DNA of 64,000 nucleotides from contig NZ_JAMBNX010000001.1 in the NCBI RefSeq assembly GCF_023715325.1, positions 248,001 through 312,000 of the forward strand, in the 5' to 3' direction. The stretch is from Agromyces mediolanus. Lineage in GTDB: Bacteria; Actinomycetota; Actinomycetes; Actinomycetales; Microbacteriaceae. The notes beneath the pieces are model-generated. The model worked only from the letters and a program-made list of their open reading frames with translations. It was not told the DNA's origin and made no database searches. Of the stretch, positions 16,705 through 24,778 are shown piece by piece. The position numbers and the translations under genes were made by a program. Each line of letters starts with the position of its first letter. The first letter of the stretch is position 1.

Positions 16705-17397
16705 TCAGCGCAGCGGGTTGTCGAGTTGAGACAGCCGCAGCAGGTGGCAGGTCGGGTAGGTCGGTGCGCAGACGACGAACACGGTGAACGCGACCGGATG
16801 CTCGCTGGTGACCGGTTGGCCGTTCCAGACTCCGGCACGGTGGCGGGTGCCCTCGATCGTTACGGCCGTCGTCCCTGCCGCGAGCTGCCCCGGCTGGGCC
16901 TGCGCTACCGCGTCGGCCCAGGCGGCGGGGACGTACGCGGTGTCGATGGTGAGGTGCTGGCGGGTGGCATACTGCCGCAGCTCGATCCAGGCGTCGCGGG
17001 TCGGCAGGTACGCGGCCACGTCGGAGGCCAGCCCGGCCTGTTCGTCTCCGCTGGGGTCACCGACCGTGAGGATCGCCGAGGTGTAGTCCAGCGGCCACAG
17101 CCCCGAAGCCGTGTCCCAGGCGAACAGCGTTGACGCGACGCCCCGAGCGAATGCCTCGGGATCGGCTGAGCGCGGAACCGCAGGAACCCCCGGCGGTCGC
17201 GGCGTGCTCGGTTCCACGGTCGGCGGTGCCGTGGTGACCGGGCCGGGCTCCGGGTCGGGATCGGTGCTGGTGCTGTTGCGTGGGCCAGTCAGGAGTCCGT
17301 AGACGCCGACCCCCGTGAGGAGCAGCAGGACGATACCGGCGGCGATGAGGGTGACGAGTCGGCGGCGGTTCCGGGTGTCAGTGGATGCAGGGCTCAT
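16705..17397 (-). CDS. VirB8/TcpC-like conjugal transfer protein
   Basis: 230-residue bitopic membrane protein. It has a short cytoplasmic N-terminus with Arg residues, one membrane helix at about residues 14-38 (LVTLIAAGIVLLLLTGVGVYG), a Pro/Thr/Asp-rich linker (~45-75), and an extracytoplasmic NTF2-like domain (SADPEAFARGVASTLFAWDT). This is the VirB8/TcpC layout of Gram-positive type IV systems. The start is taken at ATG 17397 (MSPASTDTRN) rather than the longer 17421 option. The gene ends 13 bp before the hydrolase start, within one operon. Confidence 0.78.
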   Translation of the reverse strand: MSPASTDTRNRRRLVTLIAAGIVLLLLTGVGVYGLLTGPRNSTSTDPDPEPGPVTTAPPTVEPSTPRPPGVPAVPRSADPEAFARGVASTLFAWDTASGLWPLDYTSAILTVGDPSGDEQAGLASDVAAYLPTRDAWIELRQYATRQHLTIDTAYVPAAWADAVAQAQPGQLAAGTTAVTIEGTRHRAGVWNGQPVTSEHPVAFTVFVVCAPTYPTCHLLRLSQLDNPLR

Positions 17398-17433
17398 GCC
17401 GAGCAGGTGCGCACCCCGCACCCACGCCGGCGG

Positions 17434-18435
17434 TCAGAGCGCGCGGAGGCGTGGCGGCTCCGCCGTGCCTTCGCGGGCGACGCGGAGTGCATCGGCGAAC
17501 CGGACGGTGCCGTCGGTGGTGGCGAGGAAGTTCTCGAACTGCTCGTCGGTCAGTTCGGCGGCGAGGGTGTCGGTGTCGTAGTGGGTCCACCAGTTCGTCA
17601 GCTCGCCCCAGGTCTGGATGAACGCCCGGACCGGGTAGCGGACGGGCTGCCCTTCGTCGGTGACGACCGGAAGGGACCGAGGTGGGGTGCGCTTGCCCTT
17701 CTTGATCGACTTCGCCTGGGCCACGGCTGCTTCGGCGCGGGCGTGCAGCTCGGCCTCGCGCCGCTCCCGCGCGGTGGTATCGGCGTCGCGGATCGTTTGG
17801 TAGATCGGATGCACCGGGTCACCGGCCTCGATCCTTTCCAGTCCGGCGGCGGCCTCGGCGCGCAACGTCTCGGGCTGAGCGGGGTTGTTGGCGATGTCTT
17901 CGAGGTAGCCGATCTTCTCCAGCGTCGTGTGTGACGCACCGCCGGGAATCATCGCCGCCGCTTGCTCCCGGGTCTTCCCGAGTGGCCCGCTCGACGGTGG
18001 TGCAAAGTTTGCACCACCGTCGTTCCCCGGCTGGTTCTCGCTGCTGAACTGCGTGGCGGACTTCCGGCGGGCGGCGTCTTCGGCCATGACCTGCTTGATC
18101 TCGCGGTACAGGCCGGCGGCTTCGAGCTGTGTGTAGGGCTTGTGCAGCATGTTATCGTCCTGCTCGGCGAGGAGCTGCCCGAGCCGGTCAGACAGACCGC
18201 TGCGAACCCACACGTTGACGGTGCGCCAGCCGAGCATCTTGATCGCGGCGAGCCGTCGTGCCCCGCACACCAGCACGCCATCGATGGTGATCGTGAGAGG
18301 TTGCAGCAGCCCGTCGCGCTCGATGGACGCGGCCAAGGCGTCGATGTCGCCGAGGTCGGCGCGGTGCCGGGTGCCGACGAGGATCGACTCGACGGTGCGG
18401 TCGAGCTGGATGCTGCCGATCTGTGGCTCGATCAC
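17434..18435 (-). CDS. ParB-like nuclease-domain protein
   Basis: 333-residue protein with an N-terminal ParB/sulfiredoxin-type domain: RHRADLGDIDALAASIERDGLLQPLTI followed by VLVCGARRLAAIKMLGW, the conserved G-x-R-R box. A helical middle region (KTREQAAAMIPGGASHTTLEKIGYL) resembles the ParB HTH. The C-terminal part is unfamiliar. It may act in element maintenance, replication or regulation. GTG 18435 overlaps the upstream stop by 4 bp. No ParA partner is visible in the window, so classical partitioning is unlikely to be complete. Confidence 0.82.
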   Translation of the reverse strand: MIEPQIGSIQLDRTVESILVGTRHRADLGDIDALAASIERDGLLQPLTITIDGVLVCGARRLAAIKMLGWRTVNVWVRSGLSDRLGQLLAEQDDNMLHKPYTQLEAAGLYREIKQVMAEDAARRKSATQFSSENQPGNDGGANFAPPSSGPLGKTREQAAAMIPGGASHTTLEKIGYLEDIANNPAQPETLRAEAAAGLERIEAGDPVHPIYQTIRDADTTARERREAELHARAEAAVAQAKSIKKGKRTPPRSLPVVTDEGQPVRYPVRAFIQTWGELTNWWTHYDTDTLAAELTDEQFENFLATTDGTVRFADALRVAREGTAEPPRLRAL

Positions 18436-19319
18436 GACGACTCACCGCCTCCACCACTCGGAGCGGCCAGTGCGAGCGCAAGGATCAGATCGTCGTCGCG
18501 GAGCAGCAGGTCGAGCGTTTCGCCCAGCAGCAGCCGGAGCAGGATGCCGCGACCGCTGCTGGTGGCCACGTAAGCCGGGTGCGGGTTCCCGAGCAGCGCC
18601 TTCAGCAGCGCGGCCCAGGAGCGGCGCGGCAGGTCGAGCAGTGCCCGCGCGTGCCGATCGCGGCGCAGTGCCTCGTAGGCGGACTGGCGGGTGCCAGCCT
18701 TCATCAACGCCCCGCAGACGTGCTCGACAGCGGCACGCGCCGTGTCGGTCGGCCAGTCGAGCAGGCACAGCATCGCGATGGCGTCCTCGGCCGCCGATCC
18801 AGCGGACATGCACGCTTGCGCTGACCCGAGACTGTCGCGCGGTTCCGGTTCGAGGTCGCTGGGACGAAGGTCGGTGGTGTGGAACGCGGGATGGTAGTCG
18901 GCCAGCGCGGTGTCGCGTTCGGAGAATCGTTCAGGGTCGTGGAACGCCGAGACGTGGGCGCGGCGGGCCTGGTGCACCGAGCAGAGCAGACCTTGAGCGC
19001 GTTCCTCGTAGACGCAGGTGATCCGCACGGCGTGGGTGATGATCGCCCACGGATCGTTGGCTTCACGGGTCGAGCGGTACTGCATCGCGTCGAACGCCGC
19101 CGTCACCGCTTCCCAGGTGTCGAGCCTGTGTTTCCTCGCGAGCGCGCGGTACTTGTCGGCGGCGAACTCCATCAGGTCGCGGGCCACCGGGTCGTGAACC
19201 CAGGCATCCTCGCCGCCCTCGGCGAGGCGATTGAGCAGGGCACGCAGGCCCTCGCCGGTGGTGAAGTCCTCAGCCCCGTCGGCCGTCTGCTCGGTGCTGG
19301 TGCTGGTTGGTCTGGTCAT
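18432..19319 (-). CDS. Conserved ICE hypothetical protein, 295 aa
   Basis: 295-residue soluble protein with no recognised domain. The start ATG 19319 is supported by GGAGGTG upstream and by the change from protein-like (MTRPTSTSTEQ) to unlikely sequence further out. The middle is helical and aromatic (WEAVTAAFDAMQYRSTREANDPWAIITHAV), and the C-terminus is Leu-rich. It is translationally coupled to the ParB-like gene (GTGA). Its place between DUF2637 and ParB genes suggests a role in replication or control of the transferred circle, but that is only context. Confidence 0.65.
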   Translation of the reverse strand: MTRPTSTSTEQTADGAEDFTTGEGLRALLNRLAEGGEDAWVHDPVARDLMEFAADKYRALARKHRLDTWEAVTAAFDAMQYRSTREANDPWAIITHAVRITCVYEERAQGLLCSVHQARRAHVSAFHDPERFSERDTALADYHPAFHTTDLRPSDLEPEPRDSLGSAQACMSAGSAAEDAIAMLCLLDWPTDTARAAVEHVCGALMKAGTRQSAYEALRRDRHARALLDLPRRSWAALLKALLGNPHPAYVATSSGRGILLRLLLGETLDLLLRDDDLILALALAAPSGGGGESS

Positions 19320-19412
19320 GGTGTCGGCACCTCCTGGCAGGCAGGTGCGCACTCGCTCCCACGAGCGCGTCCTGCATGCCGATGCCGTCGCAGCCATGAC
19401 CTGTCACCACCG

Positions 19413-19817
19413 TCAACTCATCGAGACCCCGGAGCGGGACACCTGCGAGGCAGGTGCGGTGCTGCACCCGAACGCCGAGATCGGCGGCAACCGCCGGGCG
19501 CGATCCCCGAGACGACGAACACCTGCACCGAGCGGGGTGCGGGTGCGGCGTGCCAGCTCGGCCTGGAAGTCGAGACCCCGCCCGGCCGCGTGCGCCGAGT
19601 GCCGGGCGATCAAGTCAGTGGGGCGCACCCACTCCACGCCTCGCCCACGAACGAGCGCGTGCCGCTTGTCGTCGCGGGCGACCGGCGCGGCCCGCACCGC
19701 CTCCGGCGTACTCATCACTTCGACCGACTCGGGGCGCTCCCGCGGCTCCTCGGGCACCAGCCGTGCGGGATCGGGCCTCGCGGAATCGTTGCGCTGGGGG
19801 TTCTCAGTGGTGTTCAT
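19413..19817 (-). CDS. Small ICE hypothetical protein, 134 aa
   Basis: 134-residue Arg/Pro/Ala-rich protein starting at ATG 19817, coupled by ATGA to the DUF2637-type gene. The segment HALVRGRGVEWVRPTDLIARHSAHAAGRGLDFQAELARRTR looks folded; the rest is low-complexity. No family is recognised. It ends 93 bp before the next gene, where the ribosome site of the 295-residue protein lies. Confidence 0.6.
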   Translation of the reverse strand: MNTTENPQRNDSARPDPARLVPEEPRERPESVEVMSTPEAVRAAPVARDDKRHALVRGRGVEWVRPTDLIARHSAHAAGRGLDFQAELARRTRTPLGAGVRRLGDRARRLPPISAFGCSTAPASQVSRSGVSMS

Positions 19818-20497
19818 GGGATCGTCTCCTCCCGCTCGTCGGCGGTGTCAGTGGTGTCAGTGAGGTGCGCGACGGCGAACCAGCGGCCCACCGTCGACGG
19901 ATGCACCCCGAGTTCGCGGGCGATCCGCTTGTTCGACCAGCCCGCCTCGCGCAGCTCCCACCCCAGCGCCCGCCGATCCGCCACACCCTCATCGCGACGG
20001 TTGGCCTCCATCTCGCCAGGCGGCAGCGCAGGCATCGAATCCGCGGTGTTCGTCGAGAACGAGTCGGCAGTGGCGGGTTCCGCATGGGGGTCGGTGGTGC
20101 GGGTGAGAATCACGGTCAGGTGCGTGATGGCCAGCAGCACGACGGGCGGCACCGCGGCGACCGAGGCCGCGAGCATCCTTGGCACGTCGGCGTCCGCGGC
20201 GACGACAGCATGAATGGCGTTCGCCGTCACCGACACGAGCGCGCCGCCTACCAGCAGCGCCCACGGATACCAGGCCGAGCGCTGCCCGGCGAGCGCGACG
20301 ACGGCAACCGTGGCGACGACGATGATGCCGTCCACGATCAGCGGCCACGCCCACGCCTGCCCAGCCCCGATCCCGGAGCGAGCAGCCAGATCGGCCAACG
20401 ACGTGAACGACAGCCAGAACGCCCCGGCGGCGATGAACACCGTCCCCGCGACCGCCGTCATCGCGGCCCAGCGCCGCCCTCCCGATTCACGCCTCAC
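19814..20497 (-). CDS. DUF2637 membrane protein with C-terminal HTH
   Basis: 227-residue protein with four hydrophobic segments in the first ~130 residues (AMTAVAGTVFIAAGAFWLSF, then two middle segments, then VPPVVLLAITHLTVIL), matching DUF2637, the SpdB-like spread proteins of actinomycete plasmids. The C-terminal part is a helix-turn-helix: LRRAGWSNKRIARELGVHP-type sequence followed by STVGRWF. GTG 20497 overlaps the primase stop by 4 bp. It may connect the cell membrane to DNA of the element during intramycelial spread or transfer; this follows from the Spd analogy and is not demonstrated here. Confidence 0.8.
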   Translation of the reverse strand: MRRESGGRRWAAMTAVAGTVFIAAGAFWLSFTSLADLAARSGIGAGQAWAWPLIVDGIIVVATVAVVALAGQRSAWYPWALLVGGALVSVTANAIHAVVAADADVPRMLAASVAAVPPVVLLAITHLTVILTRTTDPHAEPATADSFSTNTADSMPALPPGEMEANRRDEGVADRRALGWELREAGWSNKRIARELGVHPSTVGRWFAVAHLTDTTDTADEREETIP

Positions 20498-21426
20498 AGC
20501 CCAGCCCTCCCCAAGGCTGCGGACGGTGGGCTCGCCGAGCGACCGAACCACCGACCCGCGCTCTGGCTCCGGCCGCCGGGCGTCACTTCGGATGCGGGCT
20601 GGGTGGCTCGGTAGGCGGAGCGCACGGTCTGGGTGATCTCGCGATCACCCAGACCCGCCGACTGTGCCGCAGCACCCAGCGCATCGAGCGCCTCGGCGGG
20701 CGAGACGCCGTTCTCTGCGAGGCGGCAGGCAGCCCAGAACAGGCCTCGGTTCCGCTCGCCCTCACCCCGCCCAGCGACCCACGTCGCCAACCGCTCAGCA
20801 TCCTCATCCATCGAGCCGCTGCTGGCGCGTAGTGGAGCGACGGGGCGCGGGTCGAGGAAGTCCCGCAGACGGGCCGCGTCCACATGACCGACCGAGTGCG
20901 CGGCGATGTCCGCGACCTCGTAGCGGCACACACTGCCGTCGATGATTCGCCGGGAGGGAGGAGCGATGATGTAGCCGCCGTCGCCCCGGAAGTCGACGCC
21001 CGCGGTGGCTGCCTGCCACGACCGCTGCTCGCGGCCCGGGGTCGCCGGGAAGTACACGTGCGCGCCTCCGGTGGGTGTGCGCACGAGCAGACCCGCGCCA
21101 TCGACGAGCCCCGCGTCGGTGGCGCGCTGGAACGCCGCGCGGCCGTCGTGGGGGCCGTGGACATCGACATCGACGACGACAACGCCGGATGGAGCGCCGG
21201 TCGGGATGCCGATGTTCGCGTTCGGTGTGCGCGACCACCACGCGGCAACCTGTTCCGGGTCGCTGCTCGCATCGAGGAACCCACGGCGGGTCAGCGGACG
21301 CTTCCCCTCGACGACGCACGGAAACACGGGCACGCCAGCCGCCGCGAGGCTCCGCGCCGCGAGCCCCAGGCTCGGTGAACGATCCACGCGAATGAGCGCC
21401 GCCAGGACATCGAATGCTTCGGGCAT
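20494..21426 (-). CDS. Bifunctional primase-polymerase (Prim-Pol)
   Basis: About 310 residues. The N-terminal Prim-Pol domain (residues ~20-200) has AAAGVPVFPCVVEGKRPLTR, WWSRTPNANIGIPTGAPSGVVVVDVDVH (catalytic Asp pair), the TPTGGAHVYF motif and FRGDGGYIIAPPS. The C-terminal region (FWAACRLAENGVSPAEAL) is helical, as in phage and plasmid primases. It would prime replication of the transferred single strand. ATG 21426 or GTG 21429 can start it; both follow GGAGG, and the upstream ardC stop overlaps. It is followed directly by the DUF2637 gene. Confidence 0.88.
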   Translation of the reverse strand: MPEAFDVLAALIRVDRSPSLGLAARSLAAAGVPVFPCVVEGKRPLTRRGFLDASSDPEQVAAWWSRTPNANIGIPTGAPSGVVVVDVDVHGPHDGRAAFQRATDAGLVDGAGLLVRTPTGGAHVYFPATPGREQRSWQAATAGVDFRGDGGYIIAPPSRRIIDGSVCRYEVADIAAHSVGHVDAARLRDFLDPRPVAPLRASSGSMDEDAERLATWVAGRGEGERNRGLFWAACRLAENGVSPAEALDALGAAAQSAGLGDREITQTVRSAYRATQPASEVTPGGRSQSAGRWFGRSASPPSAALGRAGL

Positions 21427-22505
21427 CACAGCCTCCGCACTGCCAGCGCTGGCGCCGACGCAGCACGCGGACGATCGGTCTCCACCGAGTTCGCAGCCGT
21501 ACGGGAGGTGCGCGGACTGGGAGCGTCGCGTTCGAGTCCGGGCGGGGTGCCGTCGCCGACCTGGAGCGTGTCGAGCTGGTCGAGGATCGCCAGCGCGGTC
21601 TTCCGCACCCGCTCGCCGGTGGACTGCACCACCTGGACGGGCTCTTGGCCGTCCACGCGGGCGGCCCAGGTCGAGACGTACGGGATCGTGTACCCGGTGG
21701 TGTCCATGCCGTGCGCGGCACCGATCATCAGCGCGACGGACTCGGCTTCGACCTCGCGGATGCCGCGATGCTGACGTGCTTCCTCGTCGTCGGGATCGTG
21801 CATCAGCACGTGCGCCAGCTCGTGCGCGAGCGTCTTGACCTGCGCAGCAGGGTCCATGTTCTCCCGCACCGCTACCGTGCGCTCCTCATAGTCGGTCATG
21901 CCGTTCGCGCCGGAGATCATCCCCTCGTGTGGCACCCGCAGCACCTCGAACCCCGCGCCGCGAATCTGCCCGGCCAGCCCGTCCCACAGCCCCGAGGGTG
22001 CTTCGCCTTCCAGCAGCGTCGGAGCGGGCGGAACTGGCAATGGTTCTCCGTCGGTCTGGGAGGCATCCCACACGTAGGCCGGCCGGGCTCCGACCATCCG
22101 CGAGCGCACCACCTCGCCGGCCTTCGGCGTCTCCCTCGGCCCGAGCCGCCGCCACGAGCCCGCATCGGCAGGGGTCGCGGTGGCGAACCGGCCCGTCACG
22201 GGCGCGAAGATCATGTAGCCCGGCTGGCCCTTCATCACCTGCCGACCGAGCCCCTGCCACTGCCGGTACCCGGCAACCAGGGTGGGGAAGGGTTCGGGCA
22301 CGCGGCCTGCCTCGAACGCGGCTTCGTGCTGCACCCAGATCAGCATCGTGTTGTTGAACGACCGCGACCGGAACCGCGCCGCGAAGGCGAGCGCCTGGCG
22401 CCAGTCGTCACCCGAGACCAGCGACTCGACCGCGCCGGTCAGCTTCTCGTGCAGCTCGTCGAGCTTCGCCTCTCGCGCCGCGCGGGCGTCCTCGTTCGAT
22501 GCCAT
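21426..22505 (-). CDS. ArdC-like antirestriction protein
   Basis: About 359 residues. The N-terminal ssDNA-binding ArdC domain (residues ~1-135) includes WRQALAFAARFRSRSFNNTMLIW and GLGRQVMKGQPGYMIFAPV. A zinc metallopeptidase-like domain has HELAHVLMH (residues ~235-245) and downstream EVEAESVALMIGAAHG. ArdC proteins protect incoming single-stranded element DNA against host restriction. ATG 22505 (MASNEDARAAREAK) is preferred over the long upstream frame. It is the first gene of the leftward transfer operon and faces the repeat-rich control region. Early position fits a protein needed on entry. Confidence 0.88.
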   Translation of the reverse strand: MASNEDARAAREAKLDELHEKLTGAVESLVSGDDWRQALAFAARFRSRSFNNTMLIWVQHEAAFEAGRVPEPFPTLVAGYRQWQGLGRQVMKGQPGYMIFAPVTGRFATATPADAGSWRRLGPRETPKAGEVVRSRMVGARPAYVWDASQTDGEPLPVPPAPTLLEGEAPSGLWDGLAGQIRGAGFEVLRVPHEGMISGANGMTDYEERTVAVRENMDPAAQVKTLAHELAHVLMHDPDDEEARQHRGIREVEAESVALMIGAAHGMDTTGYTIPYVSTWAARVDGQEPVQVVQSTGERVRKTALAILDQLDTLQVGDGTPPGLERDAPSPRTSRTAANSVETDRPRAASAPALAVRRL

Positions 22506-22649
22506 GCTCCGGCCTCCTCTTCGGCGGGCCGCGACGCGGCTGCGCGCGGCGGTACACCTGGCAGGTAGGCGCGAACACCCGCGCCCAGACCGTGAGCTGG
22601 ACATCGTTCACCTCCTTGAGGCAGCCCGAGCCGAGACCGGGACGCAACA

Positions 22650-22663
22650 TTGAGCATGCTCAA
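22650..22663. repeat. Operator palindrome 1
   Basis: Perfect 14-bp palindrome TTGAGCATGCTCAA, the leftmost and only perfectly symmetric copy. It is nearest to ardC. Confidence 0.85.
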
Positions 22664-22695
22664 AATGCCCCGGAGTCCTGTTCTAACACTGACCG

Positions 22696-22709
22696 TTGAG
22701 CATGCGCAA
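22696..22709. repeat. Operator palindrome 2
   Basis: TTGAGCATGCGCAA, one mismatch from the consensus. Its centre lies 46 bp from copy 1. Confidence 0.85.
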
Positions 22710-22717
22710 GCCTTGAT

Positions 22718-22731
22718 TTGTGCATGCTCAA
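22718..22731. repeat. Operator palindrome 3
   Basis: TTGTGCATGCTCAA, one mismatch from the consensus. Its centre lies 22 bp from copy 2. Confidence 0.85.
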
Positions 22732-22740
22732 CGAGTACGG

Positions 22741-22754
22741 TTGAGCATGCACAA
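22741..22754. repeat. Operator palindrome 4
   Basis: TTGAGCATGCACAA, one mismatch from the consensus. Its centre lies 23 bp from copy 3 and 61 bp before the regulator start. Confidence 0.85.
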
Positions 22755-22815
22755 CCACCTTCTGGGTGGACTACATCGATGCCTTGCCCGTTGCGAAGGG
22801 AAGGGGGTCACCGTC

Positions 22816-23247
22816 ATGACCGAAGACGAGAGCCAGGCTGCGGCCGAAGACCTCGCCAAACGTCTGCGGCTCCTGATGGATGTCGCCGTCGCCGAGTCCG
22901 GCACGGAGCCGACCTACTCGCAGATCGCCGGCTACCTCCAAGAACGAGGCACCAACCTGTCGCGGTCGCGCTGGACGTACATGGTCAACGGCCACCGCTA
23001 CGTCCAAGACCCCGCCGTCTTCGAAGGGCTCGCGGAGTTCTTCGACGTGGACGCCGCGTTCCTGCTCGGCGAGGACGGTGCTGCCACTCCCGAGAAGGTC
23101 TCTGCGCAGCTCGACCTGGTTCGGTCCATGCGTGCCGCGAAGGTGAAGTCCTACGCTGCCCGCACCCTCGGCGATATCTCGCCGAAAGCACTCCACGCCA
23201 TCACCAAGTTCCTGGACGAGGAAATGACACACATGCCCGAGCACTGA
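22816..23247 (+). CDS. HTH transcriptional regulator (EspR/ImmR-like)
   Basis: 143-residue DNA-binding protein, MTEDESQAAAEDLAKRLRLLMD onward. The middle carries an HTH of the actinobacterial EspR/Xre kind: PTYSQIAGYLQERGTNLSRSRWTYMVNGHRYVQDP, where SRSRWTYMVNG is the recognition-helix region, followed by LAEFFDVDAAFLLG. It likely represses or switches both divergent operons through the palindromes at 22650-22754. Pairing with an ImmA-type peptidase gene directly downstream is the ImmR/ImmA arrangement of ICEBs1, in which the peptidase cleaves the repressor. The start is chosen by AAGGGGG seven bases before ATG 22816; earlier in-frame starts run through the operators. Confidence 0.82.
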   Translation: MTEDESQAAAEDLAKRLRLLMDVAVAESGTEPTYSQIAGYLQERGTNLSRSRWTYMVNGHRYVQDPAVFEGLAEFFDVDAAFLLGEDGAATPEKVSAQLDLVRSMRAAKVKSYAARTLGDISPKALHAITKFLDEEMTHMPEH

Positions 23248-23306
23248 CCGGTACCGCACGATGGAGCCGCCACCGGTCCCTGCTCCCTACAGAGAAGGGG
23301 CGAACC

Positions 23307-23771
23307 GTGAAGATCGAACAGACCGTATCGGCGGCCGTCGCGGGCCTTGAGCTCGGCAATACCTTCGCCCTTGACGATCTCCTCCACACCGTCCAAGACC
23401 GGCGGCACCGTAGGCTCCGCGTCGTCGAACTCGCAGACCTCGACACCCACGACGGCCTCTGCGCGCTCTGGCTCTCCACCGATGCCGAAGACGTCGTGCT
23501 TCACGCCCGCAGCGACTCCGCGCTGCATCGCCAGCAGTTCGTGCTCCACGAGCTCGCCCACATGATCCTTGGCCACGGCGAAGGCGACGGCTGTGCAGTC
23601 GGGGAGGTACTGCTGCCCAACATCCCGCCGTACACCAGAGGTCGCCTGCTCAGGCGGCAAGACCTCGACAGCGAAACCGAGATCGCCGCCGAGTCCCTCG
23701 CCGACCGGCTCGCCGCCGGCATCCGAGGGTCGGTGTTCGCAGAGTCCAGATACTCGGAGATATTCGGATGA
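23307..23771 (+). CDS. ImmA/IrrE-type metallopeptidase
   Basis: 154-residue zinc peptidase-like protein with the HEXXH motif in VLHELAHMILGHGEGDG (about residues 77-94) and a downstream ETEIAAESLADRLAAGI helix carrying the third ligand region. GTG 23307 follows AGAAGGGG. By analogy with ImmA of ICEBs1 it would cut the upstream HTH regulator and release transfer genes; here no experimental link exists. The stop overlaps the next start by 4 bp (ATGA), so it is coupled to the membrane protein gene. Confidence 0.85.
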   Translation: MKIEQTVSAAVAGLELGNTFALDDLLHTVQDRRHRRLRVVELADLDTHDGLCALWLSTDAEDVVLHARSDSALHRQQFVLHELAHMILGHGEGDGCAVGEVLLPNIPPYTRGRLLRRQDLDSETEIAAESLADRLAAGIRGSVFAESRYSEIFG

Positions 23772-24778
23772 TCCAGACGCTCGTCGCAACGCTCATGTGG
23801 GCGCTCGTGGCGAGCCTGCTCATCTTCCGACGCAAACGCACCGACCGAAGCATCACCTACGCCGCCCTCACCATCGCCATCGCGATGACGCTCAACGTGG
23901 ATGCCGCCTACAGCGCCGTCGATCGACTGCTCGGTGGCACCGACCTCGCCACCCTGATCGCGGACGCGCTCCTGATGACCGGGCTGTTCTTCCTCGGCCG
24001 CGGCGTCATGAAGACCGGCGAGTACCGGCCCAGGCTCGTCCGAGCCGCCGTCAGCATCCCCGTCCTGCTCGTCGCGCTGCTCGCGATCACCGCATCGTTC
24101 CTGCTCATCGACCGCGGCACCACTACCACACGATTTATGATCGACCTCGGCGCACAGCCAGCGGCGGCGGTCTACTCGATCATCAACTTCACCTACTGCC
24201 TCGTCATTGTCGTGGCGATGCTCGTCCTCGCCATAAGGCAGTACCGGCACAACACCGGCATCCAGCACCTCCCCGCGGCACTGTTGAGCCTGGGGTCGGC
24301 GTTCGGCGTCGCGCTCTGCCTCGCCGTGATCGTCATGGACGTTGCCCACGCCACGGGCCACCTCGACCTCATGCACACTATCCAGTCCGCCTACGATCCG
24401 CTCTCCGTCCTGACCTTCGTGTTCCTCTGTGCCGGGTTCGCGATCCAGCCTGCCGTCCGTCGCGCTCAGCACCGCGCCCGGCAGAGGCAGACCGTCGCCC
24501 TCACAGCGCAGCTGGAGTCGCTTTGGCACCAGGCGACGCGCGCACGGCCCGGGCTGAGCCAGGCCGACCCCCTCGCCGCCAGTAGCGAAGACCCCGAAGG
24601 GCACCTCCACCGAGTGATCGTCGAAATCCGCGACGCGATGATCGACCCTCGCATCACCTTCGACATCAGCACCGACGACCGCGACCTGCTCGAACGCGCC
24701 GAGAGCCACCTCGTCGGAAGCGACAGTGCCCTCGCGACGACCTCGCCCGTTCCCTACGTCGAGGAGCGGGAGTCGTGA
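23768..24778 (+). CDS. MAB_1171c-type membrane protein
   Basis: 336-residue membrane protein with seven hydrophobic segments between residue 1 and ~225 (QTLVATLMWALVASLLIF, ITYAALTIAIAMTL, LLMTGLFFLG, SIPVLLVALLAITASFLLI, and so on). A ~110-residue cytoplasmic helical C-terminus (VRRAQHRARQRQTVALTAQLESLWHQA...DPEGHLHRVIVEIRDAMIDPR) follows. It matches the MAB_1171c family of putative transporters, frequently found behind ImmA-like genes in actinobacteria. The substrate or signal is unknown. It is coupled on both sides (ATGA before, GTGA after), so the four genes form one tightly packed operon. Confidence 0.78.
   Translation: MIQTLVATLMWALVASLLIFRRKRTDRSITYAALTIAIAMTLNVDAAYSAVDRLLGGTDLATLIADALLMTGLFFLGRGVMKTGEYRPRLVRAAVSIPVLLVALLAITASFLLIDRGTTTTRFMIDLGAQPAAAVYSIINFTYCLVIVVAMLVLAIRQYRHNTGIQHLPAALLSLGSAFGVALCLAVIVMDVAHATGHLDLMHTIQSAYDPLSVLTFVFLCAGFAIQPAVRRAQHRARQRQTVALTAQLESLWHQATRARPGLSQADPLAASSEDPEGHLHRVIVEIRDAMIDPRITFDISTDDRDLLERAESHLVGSDSALATTSPVPYVEERES

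Larger units (their letters stand above)
22506..22815. promoter_or_regulatory. Divergent control region with four operators
   Basis: 310 bp between the leftward transfer operon (ardC first) and the rightward HTH-regulator operon. It contains no gene. Four 14-bp palindromes of consensus TTGAGCATGCTCAA lie at 22650, 22696, 22718 and 22741. This is the obvious binding region for the HTH regulator encoded just to the right, controlling both directions. A SD-like AAGGGGG precedes the regulator's ATG at 22816. Confidence 0.75.

Noticed and set aside
17434-18435. Plasmid-type ParAB partitioning system
   Set aside because: No ParA ATPase gene or parS-like repeat cluster is seen; only a ParB-like protein is supported.
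22506-22815. CRISPR-like array suspected from repeated 14-mers
   Set aside because: Only four short palindromes, spacing 8-9 or 32 bp between copies, no cas genes; these are operators.
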